Shown here piece by piece: positions 26,141 through 34,178 of a stretch of 64,000 bases of DNA (position 1 is the stretch's first letter; each line of letters begins with the position of its first letter). Below the pieces are notes generated by a model, which had not been told where the DNA came from, searched no databases, and saw only the letters and a program-made list of their open reading frames with translations. Origin of the DNA: Catonella massiliensis. Lineage in GTDB: Bacteria > Bacillota > Clostridia > Lachnospirales > Lachnospiraceae. Made by a program: the position numbers and the translations under genes. The DNA lies in NCBI RefSeq assembly GCF_016651435.1, contig NZ_JAEPRJ010000001.1, positions 124,001 to 188,000 of the forward strand. The letters are read 5' to 3'.

Positions 26141-27610
26141 ATGAGTGTCGATATGAAGCTGTATAATATTCTTAAAGAGGAATGTCTTGAACTTGTTTTT
26201 ATCTATGACAAAACAGGTAAGTGTATTACCTGTTCAGACAAAGCAAGGGAAAGCCTTGGTTATTTACCTGAAGAGGAAGTAGGGAAATTTGAGATAAGCT
26301 TTCCCAATATTTCTCTGGAAGAAACTGCCCTTCATGAACATATTGAGACTGACGTGTACAGGAAAAATGAAACATGTTTTCCTGCAGACCTTAAGATTGT
26401 AAGCTATGAAGACGATAAATTTATTATATTTGCAATAGATCAAACTGAAAAAAGAAATGTTGCGAGAGAACTAAAAAGCTGTAAAGAGGAACTTAAGTAT
26501 GAACTTAAGTACAAGACTGAATTTGTATCCAATATTACTCATGAGCTAAGAACGCCTGTAAACGGCATCCAGGGAATGGCTAAGAATCTTCTTAATACAG
26601 AGCTCAATTCCTACCAGCTTGAAACTGTGGGGATAATCGAGGGCTGCTGCGTGAATATGTCCAAGATTATCAATGACCTTTTGGATTTCTCAAAAATGGA
26701 ATCCGATAAGCTGGTGCTTGAGAAAAAGGCTTTTTCTTTTAGAGAATTTCTTAACAACGTAATGGCATTTAACGTAACCCTTGTAAATGAAAAGGGCTTG
26801 AAGCTTCTTGTACATGTGGGAGATGATATCCCTAAGTATCTGGTGGGAGACGAGCTAAGGCTTATGCAGATATTTAACAACCTTCTAAGCAATGCGGTTA
26901 AGTTTACAACCATAGGCCACATTGCGGTGGAAGCATCACTCATACGTGAAGAGGACGACTATGTAGAGCTTTTCTTCATGGTAGTTGATACGGGTATAGG
27001 TATCTCCAAACAAAACATGGATAAGCTGTTTAAGAAATTTTCGCAGGTGGATGCTTCTACTACAAGGAAATTTGGTGGAACAGGTCTTGGGCTGTCCATA
27101 AGCAAGAAGTTAGTTGAGCTTATGGGAGGAAACATCAAGGTAGAGAGCGAACCGGGCAAGGGAAGCTCATTTTCCTTCAATGTAATTCTTGGCAAAGCAG
27201 ACGCGGCAGAAGAGACTACAGGAGTAGAACTTCCTAACGGAAACTTCGTCTATGAAGGCAGCGGACAGTATACCGAATCAGAGGAGGAGTCGAGCTATTC
27301 GGGTGAAGGAAGCTCAGACTGGAGGCTTACTGCCAATTCGGACAAGATATACCAGTTTGGAACCAGTGAGAATATCAAGGAAATAAATTCAGCCCTCGAG
27401 AAACTTTTTATATGCATTGAACTAGGCAACTGGGAAAAAGCAGAGAATTTTGCCAGTGTCGTTAAAAATCTGATTTCTGACAACGAATCCGAGCAGCAGC
27501 TTAAAAAGGAGGCCTTTAGGCTTGAACTGATTATTCGAAGGGGTAACCACGACAAGGCTATAGAGCAGTACAACATATTTAAGGAGAAGCTTGCCGAACT
27601 CGGGTTCTAA
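26141..27610 (+). CDS. Cytoplasmic PAS-type sensor histidine kinase
   Basis: 489 residues; ATG at 26141 follows GGGGTGG by 3 nt. An upstream in-frame TTG at 26120 lies within the palindrome and is rejected. No membrane segment. N-terminal PAS-like sensor (~8-95, FIYDKTGKCITCSDKARESLGY), HisKA with His134 in NITHELRTPVNGI, and HATPase with N box NNLLSNAVKFT, G1 DTGIGI and G2 GTGLGLSISKK. The last ~85 residues (ALEKLFICIELGNWEKAENF...GNHDKAIEQYNIFKEKL) are TPR-like helices and not a receiver or Hpt domain. First gene of a four-gene operon (gaps 15, 2 and 13 nt) with two receiver proteins and a CheA-like protein. Confidence 0.92.
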   Translation: MSVDMKLYNILKEECLELVFIYDKTGKCITCSDKARESLGYLPEEEVGKFEISFPNISLEETALHEHIETDVYRKNETCFPADLKIVSYEDDKFIIFAIDQTEKRNVARELKSCKEELKYELKYKTEFVSNITHELRTPVNGIQGMAKNLLNTELNSYQLETVGIIEGCCVNMSKIINDLLDFSKMESDKLVLEKKAFSFREFLNNVMAFNVTLVNEKGLKLLVHVGDDIPKYLVGDELRLMQIFNNLLSNAVKFTTIGHIAVEASLIREEDDYVELFFMVVDTGIGISKQNMDKLFKKFSQVDASTTRKFGGTGLGLSISKKLVELMGGNIKVESEPGKGSSFSFNVILGKADAAEETTGVELPNGNFVYEGSGQYTESEEESSYSGEGSSDWRLTANSDKIYQFGTSENIKEINSALEKLFICIELGNWEKAENFASVVKNLISDNESEQQLKKEAFRLELIIRRGNHDKAIEQYNIFKEKLAELGF

Positions 27611-27625
27611 AAGGGGTAGAGGTAA

Positions 27626-28681
27626 ATGAAGACGAATATTCTCATTGTTGATGATGTACTTACAAGCCTTGCACTTATGTCTGACATAGTAAAAAGTGAG
27701 GGCTACATAGCAAGACCCGTACAGAATGTTAAGCAGGCTATGGAGGCAATAGACGCCCTTTTGCCCGACCTTATCCTGTCGGATGTGTCCATGCCTGATA
27801 TCGACGGGTATGAATTTTGCGAGATGGTTAAGTCCAATCCAAAGACAGCGGATATTCCTCTGATTTTTGTATCAGCCTTAAACGACGTGAATTCGAGGAA
27901 AAAAGGCTATAACGTGGGAGCGGTGGACTTTATAGTTAAGCCCTTTGACTTTGATGAGGTAAGGCTTAGAATAAATACTCAGATAAAAAACCTTGTTATG
28001 CAGCGTGAACTTGAAGAGTATAATAAAAGACTGCATAGGATGATGAATACCCAGATAGCCAAGATAACGGACGACCAAAGGTACCTGATATATGGCCTTG
28101 TAAGGCTTGCAGAATCAAGGGAAGACCCTACAGGTACCCATATGATAAATGTATCTGCAAATTCTGCATTTTTGGCGCAGAGTTTGCAGCTGTCTCCTGA
28201 ATATGAAAAGTACATCAGCAATAACTTCATAGACGACATAGGCCTTGCTGCCCCTCTTCACGACATAGGAAGTCTTACTATAAGTGACAGGATACTGCTA
28301 AAAAGGGGCAAGTTGACTCCTGACGAGATGACAGTTATGAGAACTCATGCTGAGATAGGCGCAAGGACACTTACAGAGGTTTACCGCCACAATGAGTTTA
28401 GCAGATATCTTGGCATGGCTATAGATATTGCATATTATCACCACGAGAAATGGGACGGCTCTGGTTATCCAAAGGGACTAAAAGGGAAGGGAATACCGAT
28501 GTCAGCGAGGATATTTTCTCTGGTGGATGTGTATGACACGCTTACAAGGGATAAATGCTACAGGGATGCATACACTCATGATGAAGCGATTGAGATAATT
28601 AAAGAAGAGTCGGGGAAGAGCTTTGATCCGGGCATTGTAGACATATTTATGAAGATACTAAGCGGGATTAGGAGGAACTAG
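27626..28681 (+). CDS. Response regulator with HD-GYP cyclic-di-GMP phosphodiesterase domain
   Basis: 351 residues. Receiver ~1-120 with acidic pair Asp9-Asp10, phosphoacceptor Asp53 (LILSDVSMPD) and Lys in VKPFDFDE. A coiled linker leads to the HD-GYP domain: His212-Asp213 in LHDIGSL, THAEIGARTL, YHHEKWDGSGYP and LVDVYDTLT. Usual members read HDIGK; here the Lys is Ser, which may alter metal binding or activity. Expected role: hydrolyse c-di-GMP when the kinase upstream phosphorylates the receiver. No DNA-binding domain. Confidence 0.93.
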   Translation: MKTNILIVDDVLTSLALMSDIVKSEGYIARPVQNVKQAMEAIDALLPDLILSDVSMPDIDGYEFCEMVKSNPKTADIPLIFVSALNDVNSRKKGYNVGAVDFIVKPFDFDEVRLRINTQIKNLVMQRELEEYNKRLHRMMNTQIAKITDDQRYLIYGLVRLAESREDPTGTHMINVSANSAFLAQSLQLSPEYEKYISNNFIDDIGLAAPLHDIGSLTISDRILLKRGKLTPDEMTVMRTHAEIGARTLTEVYRHNEFSRYLGMAIDIAYYHHEKWDGSGYPKGLKGKGIPMSARIFSLVDVYDTLTRDKCYRDAYTHDEAIEIIKEESGKSFDPGIVDIFMKILSGIRRN

Positions 28682-28683
28682 AT

Positions 28684-30042
28684 TTGGGAGTTGCAAAAAA
28701 AGAACCTATAATTGAAATATTTGCAAGTGAAGCCGGAGACTCGATAAAAGCATTTGATAAATACATGCTTGAAGGTGAGAATGCGGGCAAATTTGAAAGA
28801 GAGCTAATAGTGGAGCTTGCTAAACTTGTGCGCATCATCAGAATGGACTCAAGTATGCTGCTTTTTGACGGGATAGCCCAGGTAAGTGGCAAGCTTGAAA
28901 AGCTAATGGACTGCTACAGGGATGTGAGGGCTGAAAGTCCTGATTTTGAGAGCTTCAGGGAAGTGTTAAACGCTTATTCGGTCTTCATTCACAGCGAGCT
29001 TTATAAACTCACTCACAATGAAAAGGTTGACGGAGATAATAGTGAGATAATAGAGCTTATCGACCACATGGATACAGGAGTAGTAGGCTTTAATAAGCTT
29101 CCTACCTCAACACCTACAAGGCGTAAGCAGTATTATATTCCCAGTAAGTCTGCAAATGATACAGCTGTAGTATCGCCTAAAAAGGGAGTTTTTGACGGTC
29201 TTCTACTGGATGAGAATAAAAAATATGAAGATGGTCTCATAAAGCCAAAGACACCCAATGAGATCTTAAGTTCGCTAAAGAGCAGGCTCATAAGTTTTAC
29301 CATCACTGATGACAAGATGGAAGAGATAAGGAAGCTAAGTATTGGACTAGAGAAGCTGGCGGATGAGTTAAAAGCCGGAAAGAAGACAGATGTAGTATCG
29401 GAGGCCCACAGCCTTGCTAAAGGGGTGAAAAGCTGGGTAATGGATGCAAGGATGACTGATTTGTCTATGCTTGTGTCTAAGGCTAAGATTGCAGCCAAAG
29501 ACCTGCTTAAGCATACAGGAAAGAAGGCTGAATTTGAGGTTAAGCTTTTGGAGGATGAGACGCATGTTATTCATATAGAAAAGTACAAGACAGCCAATCT
29601 CTCAAAGGCGCTCACCCACCTTATAAGAAATGCTGTTGACCACGGAATAGAAGCACCGACTGCAAGAGTTAAGGCGGGTAAGAAAGAAGAAGGACATATA
29701 AGGCTTGAGATAGTAAAATCAGATAAATTCAAGGGAATAGAGCTTCATTTTTCTGATGACGGAGTGGGAATTAATCCTGACAAGATACTTAAGGCGGCAG
29801 AGATGAGGGGAATACTCCTCAATCCGAAGGAAAGCTATACTTTAGAAGATATATTGAAGATACCGTTTATGACAGGCTTTACAACAAGGAAGACCATAGG
29901 AGATTATTCGGGAAGAGGAGTGGGGCTAGACCAGGTAGCCCATCTGATTGAAGAGATTAATGGCAGAGTAGTGCTAAAAAGCAAAGAAGGTAAAGGAACC
30001 GAAGTTGATATAGAGCTTCCTTACGACCATATTGCAGAATAA
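28684..30042 (+). CDS. CheA-like protein with degenerate P1 and no CheW-like domain
   Basis: 452 residues; TTG start with AGGAGG 8 nt upstream, two bases after the previous stop. N-terminal ~15-110 aligns with the CheA P1 phosphotransfer bundle (IFASEAGDSIKAFDKYML; LVRIIRMDSSMLLFDGI), but the phosphoacceptor His is Arg and the following K-G is D-S. P3-like dimer helices (VMDARMTDLSMLVSKAKIAA, ~260-280) lead to a complete-looking P4 ATPase: LIRNAVDHGIEAP (N box), FSDDGVGIN (G1), FMTGFTTRKT and GRGVGLDQV (G2). It ends at LPYDHIAE, so the P5 CheW-like domain is absent. It may phosphorylate another protein in trans, bind the operon's kinase, or act as an ATP-dependent scaffold. Confidence 0.85.
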   Translation: MGVAKKEPIIEIFASEAGDSIKAFDKYMLEGENAGKFERELIVELAKLVRIIRMDSSMLLFDGIAQVSGKLEKLMDCYRDVRAESPDFESFREVLNAYSVFIHSELYKLTHNEKVDGDNSEIIELIDHMDTGVVGFNKLPTSTPTRRKQYYIPSKSANDTAVVSPKKGVFDGLLLDENKKYEDGLIKPKTPNEILSSLKSRLISFTITDDKMEEIRKLSIGLEKLADELKAGKKTDVVSEAHSLAKGVKSWVMDARMTDLSMLVSKAKIAAKDLLKHTGKKAEFEVKLLEDETHVIHIEKYKTANLSKALTHLIRNAVDHGIEAPTARVKAGKKEEGHIRLEIVKSDKFKGIELHFSDDGVGINPDKILKAAEMRGILLNPKESYTLEDILKIPFMTGFTTRKTIGDYSGRGVGLDQVAHLIEEINGRVVLKSKEGKGTEVDIELPYDHIAE

Positions 30043-30055
30043 TGAGGAGGATGAC

Positions 30056-30451
30056 ATGAGAATTTTACTGGCCGAAGATGACTATGCCAGCAGAAAGTTT
30101 GGAATAAGCTTTCTAAGCAAATATGGAGAAGTGGATGCGACTGTAGATGGAGAAGAAGCAGTGGCTGCTTTTGAATTTGCAGCGGAGGATGGAGAGTACT
30201 ACGACCTTATCTGCCTTGATATAATGATGCCTGGGACAGACGGGATAGAGGCGCTATATAGGATAAGGGAGAGTGAGAAAAGGCTTAAGATTCCGGAGGA
30301 TAAATGTCCTAAGATAATCATGGTTTCAGCACTTAGCGATATGAACTATGTAGACGGAGCCTTTGAACTGGGATGCGACGGCTATGCGAATAAGCCGCTT
30401 GATACGGACAAGATGGAAGAAGTACTTAAAAAACTGGAGCTTATAAAATAG
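30056..30451 (+). CDS. Stand-alone receiver (CheY-like) protein
   Basis: 131 residues. ATG at 30056 has GAGGAGG 5 nt upstream; an in-frame ATA/ATG-less extension upstream lies inside the previous gene. Phosphorylation site Asp55 in ICLDIMMPG, acidic pair in LLAEDD (Glu7/Asp8/Asp9), switch Ser in MVSALSD and Lys in NKPLD are all present. No output domain. Last gene of the phosphosignalling operon; it could be an intermediate of a phosphorelay or a diffusible effector. Confidence 0.92.
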   Translation: MRILLAEDDYASRKFGISFLSKYGEVDATVDGEEAVAAFEFAAEDGEYYDLICLDIMMPGTDGIEALYRIRESEKRLKIPEDKCPKIIMVSALSDMNYVDGAFELGCDGYANKPLDTDKMEEVLKKLELIK

Positions 30452-30498
30452 CTTTGAGAGGGAGAATTTGCCTTTTAGATTTTGAGGAATTTTAAAAG

Positions 30499-30527
30499 TT
30501 GAATTTGAAGATTTGTTGTGGTACTAT
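30499..30527 (+). promoter_or_regulatory. Possible promoter of the first COG0523 GTPase gene
   Basis: TTGAAT (30499-30504), 17 bp, TACTAT (30522-30527). Both hexamers match four of six consensus bases. No clear Zur-type palindrome was recognised in the 138-nt gap. Confidence 0.35.
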
Positions 30528-30589
30528 AGTGACTATTCCGAAAGGGTTACATTTAACTAACTATAAATAGTGTGAAAGGAAGTAGTAAA

Positions 30590-31819
30590 ATGACAAAAAT
30601 AGATATAATCTCAGGATTTCTTGGCGCAGGTAAGACAACCCTCATCAAAAAGCTTATAAAAGAGGCACTTGGCGGTGAAAAAGTAGTGCTTATAGAAAAT
30701 GAATTTGGCGAGATAGGTATAGATGGAGGCTTCTTAAAAGAGGCAGGAATTGAAATCACAGAGATGAATTCCGGCTGTATCTGCTGTACTCTTGTAGGAG
30801 ACTTTGGAGCCGCACTAAGAGATGTTATTACAAAGTATTCTCCTGACAGAATCATCATTGAGCCTTCGGGAGTAGGCAAGCTCTCGGATGTAATTAAGGC
30901 TGTTGCTGATGTGAAGAAGGACTTTGAGGATGTAGAGCTTAACAGCTTTATTACGGTAGCCGATGCAGGCAAGACTACTATGTATATGAAGAACTTTGGT
31001 GAGTTTTTCAATGACCAGATTGAAAATGCCAACACTATTGTACTTAGCCGTACATCAAAGACTCCTGAGAGTAAGCTTGAAAAGGCTGTAGCTGCCATAA
31101 AGGAGCACAATGACAAGGCGGTTATCATAACAACAGACTGGGATAGTCTTACAGGAAAGCAGATTCTTGATACAATGGAGAAGGCAGCAGGAGAGATAAA
31201 GGATTTACTATTTACAAAGGAAGAGCTTGAAAGCTGTGAACATCACCACCACGAAGACGGCCATGAGTGCTGTCACGGACATCATCACGAGCAGACCCAT
31301 GAAGACGGCCACGAATGCTGCCACGGGCACCATCACGAGCATGAGCACGAAGACGACCACGAGTGCTGCCACGGACACCACCACGATCATGAGCATGAAG
31401 ACGACCACGAGTGCTGCCACGGACATCATCACGATCATGAGCACGAAGACGGCCATGAGTGTGGTTGTGGACACCATCACGAGCAGACCCATGAAGACGG
31501 TCATGAGTGCGGCTGCGGACATCACCACCACCATCACCACGCTGATGAGGTATTTGACAGCTGGGGCATCACAACTCCTAAGCGTTTTACGAAAGAGGCT
31601 CTTGAGAAGATACTTGACAAGCTCGCTTGGGGCAACGGCCTTGGCATCATACTACGTGCAAAGGGTATAGTTCAGTCAGAGGGTGAAGGATGGCTTGAGT
31701 TTGACCTTACGCCTGGAGAATTTGAAGTAAGAAATGGTGCACCTGACGTAACAGGTAAGCTCTGTGTAATAGGCTCAAGACTTAAAAAAGATGATATTAA
31801 GGCTCTTTTTGAAGTGTAA
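30590..31819 (+). CDS. COG0523 (CobW/ZNG-type) GTPase with His/Cys-rich metal-binding repeats
   Basis: 409 residues; ATG at 30590 follows AAGGAAGTAGTAA; an upstream GTG at 30572 overlaps that site. Walker A GFLGAGKTTL (9-18), metal motif Cys63-Ile-Cys65-Cys66 (SGCICCT), base-binding TSKT-like region and a C-terminal CobW_C domain (~317-409, WGITTPKRFTKEALEK). Between them, residues 221-316 are six 16-residue repeats of the form HED(G/D)HEC-(C/G)-(H/C)-GHHH. COG0523 proteins insert or buffer metals (zinc, cobalt, iron) using GTP; the repeats should hold many metal ions. Target unknown. Confidence 0.9.
   Translation: MTKIDIISGFLGAGKTTLIKKLIKEALGGEKVVLIENEFGEIGIDGGFLKEAGIEITEMNSGCICCTLVGDFGAALRDVITKYSPDRIIIEPSGVGKLSDVIKAVADVKKDFEDVELNSFITVADAGKTTMYMKNFGEFFNDQIENANTIVLSRTSKTPESKLEKAVAAIKEHNDKAVIITTDWDSLTGKQILDTMEKAAGEIKDLLFTKEELESCEHHHHEDGHECCHGHHHEQTHEDGHECCHGHHHEHEHEDDHECCHGHHHDHEHEDDHECCHGHHHDHEHEDGHECGCGHHHEQTHEDGHECGCGHHHHHHHADEVFDSWGITTPKRFTKEALEKILDKLAWGNGLGIILRAKGIVQSEGEGWLEFDLTPGEFEVRNGAPDVTGKLCVIGSRLKKDDIKALFEV
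31250..31537 (+). repeat. Six 48-bp in-frame tandem repeats
   Basis: Exact 48-nt period, units starting at 31250, 31298, 31346, 31394, 31442 and 31490. Units differ by a few bases; the last two swap Cys-His for Gly-Cys. Recent unit duplication is likely and copy number may vary between strains. Confidence 0.9.
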
Positions 31820-31845
31820 GAGCTATAGTGTCTGTATCAATGCTT

Positions 31846-31874
31846 TTGACAGCTATATAATCAGAGAGTATTAT
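31846..31874 (+). promoter_or_regulatory. Promoter of the second GTPase gene
   Basis: TTGACA (31846-31851), 17 bp, TATTAT (31869-31874), in the 128-nt gap after the first GTPase gene. Leader ~67 nt. Confidence 0.65.
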
Positions 31875-31947
31875 CTAAGCCTAAAGTATGACAGACATAA
31901 GGTATTGTGGCATTATGTGGATATACTAAGGCTGATAAGGAGAATAT

Positions 31948-32898
31948 ATGAATCAGGAAAAAGATATACCTGTATATATGTTTACAGGTATGCTTGAGAG
32001 TGGAAAGACCGCATTTTTAAGGGATACCTTAGAGGGCGGTGAGTTTGAAGATGGCAACAAATCCCTTTTCATACTGTGTGAAGAGGGCGAAATCGAGCTG
32101 TCAGAGAAACTCTTAAAGCGGAATAAAATGTCTACAGTTGTAGTAGAAGACAAGGAAGATATAACTGAGGAATTCTTAAAAAACCTTGAAAAGGAATATA
32201 ACCCTGATAGGGTGGTAATCGAGAACAATGGTATGTGGATTCCGCAGGAGATTATAGATGAATTCCCTGAGAATTGGATGCTTGTACAGTGTATCAATCT
32301 TATAGACGGCTCTACCTTTGAGAGCTACCTACAGAATATGGGAAGCTTTGTTATGGAGCAGGTTAAGCCTGCCGACCTAGTTGTATTTAACAGGGTTACT
32401 GACAATGAGGTAAGGGGAGGCTATAGGAGGCGTATAAAGGCACTAAACAGAAAGGCTCAGATCCTCTATGAGGATGAAAAAGGAAACCTCGATGATGCCT
32501 ATGTGGAGAGCCTGCCATTTGATACAGACAAACCTGTAATTGAGCTTGAGGATGATGACTTTGGACTCTGGTACATGGATGCCATGGATCATCCTGAAAA
32601 GTATAAGGGAAAGACTATGAAGTTTAGGGCGCTTATCTACAGGGATAAGAATTTCCCTGAAGATAAGCTGGTTCCCGGAAGATTTGCAATGACCTGTTGT
32701 GCAGCAGACGTACAGTTCATAGGCTTTGTCTGCCACGCACCCAATGCGTCAGAGTTTGCACAGAAAGACTGGGCTTATATAGAGGCAGAGGCAAGGTTTG
32801 AATACTGCAAAGACTACAAGGGCAAGGGAATAGTGCTCTATGCCAAAGAACCTCTTAAGAGGGCTGAGGCAGGGGAGCAGTTGGTTTATTTTACATAA
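31948..32898 (+). CDS. COG0523-like GTPase fused to a DUF1980/TIGR03943-type domain
   Basis: 316 residues; AAGGAG before ATG. N-terminal P-loop GMLESGKT (14-21) and DRVVIENNG near 85-95 follow the CobW layout, but the CxCC metal motif is missing. From ~200 the sequence changes to a fold like the YcgQ/TIGR03943 C-terminal part: YKGKTMKFRALIY, then GRFAMTCCAADVQFIGF with a paired Cys. TIGR03943 proteins are usually coded beside a membrane permease and COG0523 genes; here the domain is fused to the GTPase and no permease is next to it. Likely a metal-handling partner of the product at 30590. Confidence 0.75.
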   Translation: MNQEKDIPVYMFTGMLESGKTAFLRDTLEGGEFEDGNKSLFILCEEGEIELSEKLLKRNKMSTVVVEDKEDITEEFLKNLEKEYNPDRVVIENNGMWIPQEIIDEFPENWMLVQCINLIDGSTFESYLQNMGSFVMEQVKPADLVVFNRVTDNEVRGGYRRRIKALNRKAQILYEDEKGNLDDAYVESLPFDTDKPVIELEDDDFGLWYMDAMDHPEKYKGKTMKFRALIYRDKNFPEDKLVPGRFAMTCCAADVQFIGFVCHAPNASEFAQKDWAYIEAEARFEYCKDYKGKGIVLYAKEPLKRAEAGEQLVYFT

Positions 32899-32948
32899 AG
32901 AAAAAGAGTAAGAAAGATTTATAGTATATTTTGAACGACTCTTGAATG

Positions 32949-32988
32949 CCGAAAGTTACCTGTGATTAGAGGGAACTTTCGGTGTTTT
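32949..32988 (+). terminator. Terminator after the second GTPase gene
   Basis: CCGAAAGTT (32949-32957) pairs with AACTTTCGG (32974-32982), then TGTTTT. Confidence 0.75.
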
Positions 32989-33008
32989 ACTATAAGGGTA
33001 GGTGGTTT

Positions 33009-33953
33009 ATGTCAAAAAAGAAAAATACTGTCATAGAGCTTAGATACTATGAAAAACCGATTAAAGAGCCTGTGCTTGCCATGCTTGGGGAGAGCTGGAT
33101 AAGGGAATACGGGAAAGATACAAATGGTGAAATGATTAACAACCTGCATTTTCATAACCTCATGGAGATAGGCTGCTGTATATCAGGTGAGGGAGAGATG
33201 ATACTTGATGGAGAAAGCAAAAAATATAAGGCAGGTAATTTTACCATTATTCCAATTAACTTTCCTCATAATACCGTAAGTAAAAAAGGAACTAAAAGCT
33301 ACTGGGAATATATATTTTGTGATCCGGAAGACATCTTAAACAGGGCATTTCCAAACAACAGACCGTTTGTTGAAAGCACCTTAAAAAGGCTGAATAGTAA
33401 GGTATATTTTTGTCATAGTGAAAAGGAGCCGGAACTATACAGTGTGATAAAGTCTATCTTTGAGGAGATGAGAAATAAAAAAGCGTATTACTGTGAAAAA
33501 ACAATCATGCTTTGTAATTCTTTGTTTTTTGAGGTGGCAAGAAAGAATACAAGTGATACTTCAGCTGAAACTGAGTACAGGGATATGAGCGTTATATCTG
33601 CTGCAATATCATACATAGGCAAGAATTATGCAAAACCGATAAGGATAAAGGATGTGGCAGATAGCTGCAATATGAGTGAGACTAACTTTAGAAGGCTGTT
33701 TTCTGCATATATGGGGCGTACCCCCTTAGAATATTTCAATCTGATTAGAATAAATAAAGCCTGTGAGCTGATAAAATCAACTCTGTACTCCATGGAAGAT
33801 ATTGCAATGAAGGTGGGGTATTCTCAGATGTCTACTTTCAACAGGAACTTTAAGAAAATAATAGGAGAATCTCCTTATAGGTGGAAGAGAAATCCTGCCA
33901 ATTTTGAAAGCAAACTATTAAAAGCAAGTGTATCAACTAAAAAAGGCTGGTAA
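33009..33953 (+). CDS. AraC-family transcriptional regulator (cupin sensor)
   Basis: 314 residues; ATG at 33009 follows AGGTGG, whereas an upstream GTG at 32982 lies in the preceding terminator. The N-terminal half is an AraC cupin (LHFHNLMEIGCCISGEGEM, near 44-62; PHNTVSKKGTKSYWEYIF). The C-terminal double HTH reads IRIKDVADSCNMSETNFRRLF and MEDIAMKVGYSQMSTFNRNFKK (split here for length). It probably senses a sugar and activates the binding-protein/permease/lacZ genes downstream. A terminator separates it from them. Confidence 0.92.
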   Translation: MSKKKNTVIELRYYEKPIKEPVLAMLGESWIREYGKDTNGEMINNLHFHNLMEIGCCISGEGEMILDGESKKYKAGNFTIIPINFPHNTVSKKGTKSYWEYIFCDPEDILNRAFPNNRPFVESTLKRLNSKVYFCHSEKEPELYSVIKSIFEEMRNKKAYYCEKTIMLCNSLFFEVARKNTSDTSAETEYRDMSVISAAISYIGKNYAKPIRIKDVADSCNMSETNFRRLFSAYMGRTPLEYFNLIRINKACELIKSTLYSMEDIAMKVGYSQMSTFNRNFKKIIGESPYRWKRNPANFESKLLKASVSTKKGW

Positions 33954-33958
33954 AATGC

Positions 33959-33991
33959 AAAGTGCAATTTGGTCGAAATTGCACTTTTTTT
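33959..33991 (+). terminator. Terminator after the AraC gene
   Basis: Perfect 12-bp stem AAAGTGCAATTT (33959-33970) / AAATTGCACTTT (33976-33987), loop GGTCG, T-run to 33991. The following gap has TATAAT at 34134-34139 without a clear -35, as expected of an activator-dependent promoter, and a distant inverted repeat TTTTTAGACA/TGTCTAAAAA. Confidence 0.9.
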
Positions 33992-34178
33992 GTAAATTAT
34001 TAGCAACATTACGCTTTGATTGTTAGTTATAATATCCTCATAAAAGCAGTTGATTTTTTAGACAGAATTACCAAGGATATATACCTACATATAGAAATTG
34101 TCTAAAAATTAACTAATATATCTCGGGTAAAACTATAATTTATTTCCCGAATACTTATCTTTAAGAGGAGGAATTGGT

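Noticed and set aside
31250..31537. CRISPR-like periodic repeat
   Set aside because: Units are contiguous, in frame and without unique spacers; it is a coding tandem repeat. I saw no CRISPR array or cas gene in the window.
31208..31670. Two open frames, one on each strand, over the His/Cys repeats
   Set aside because: Open only because the 48-bp repeat lacks stops in other frames; the GTPase frame is the real one.
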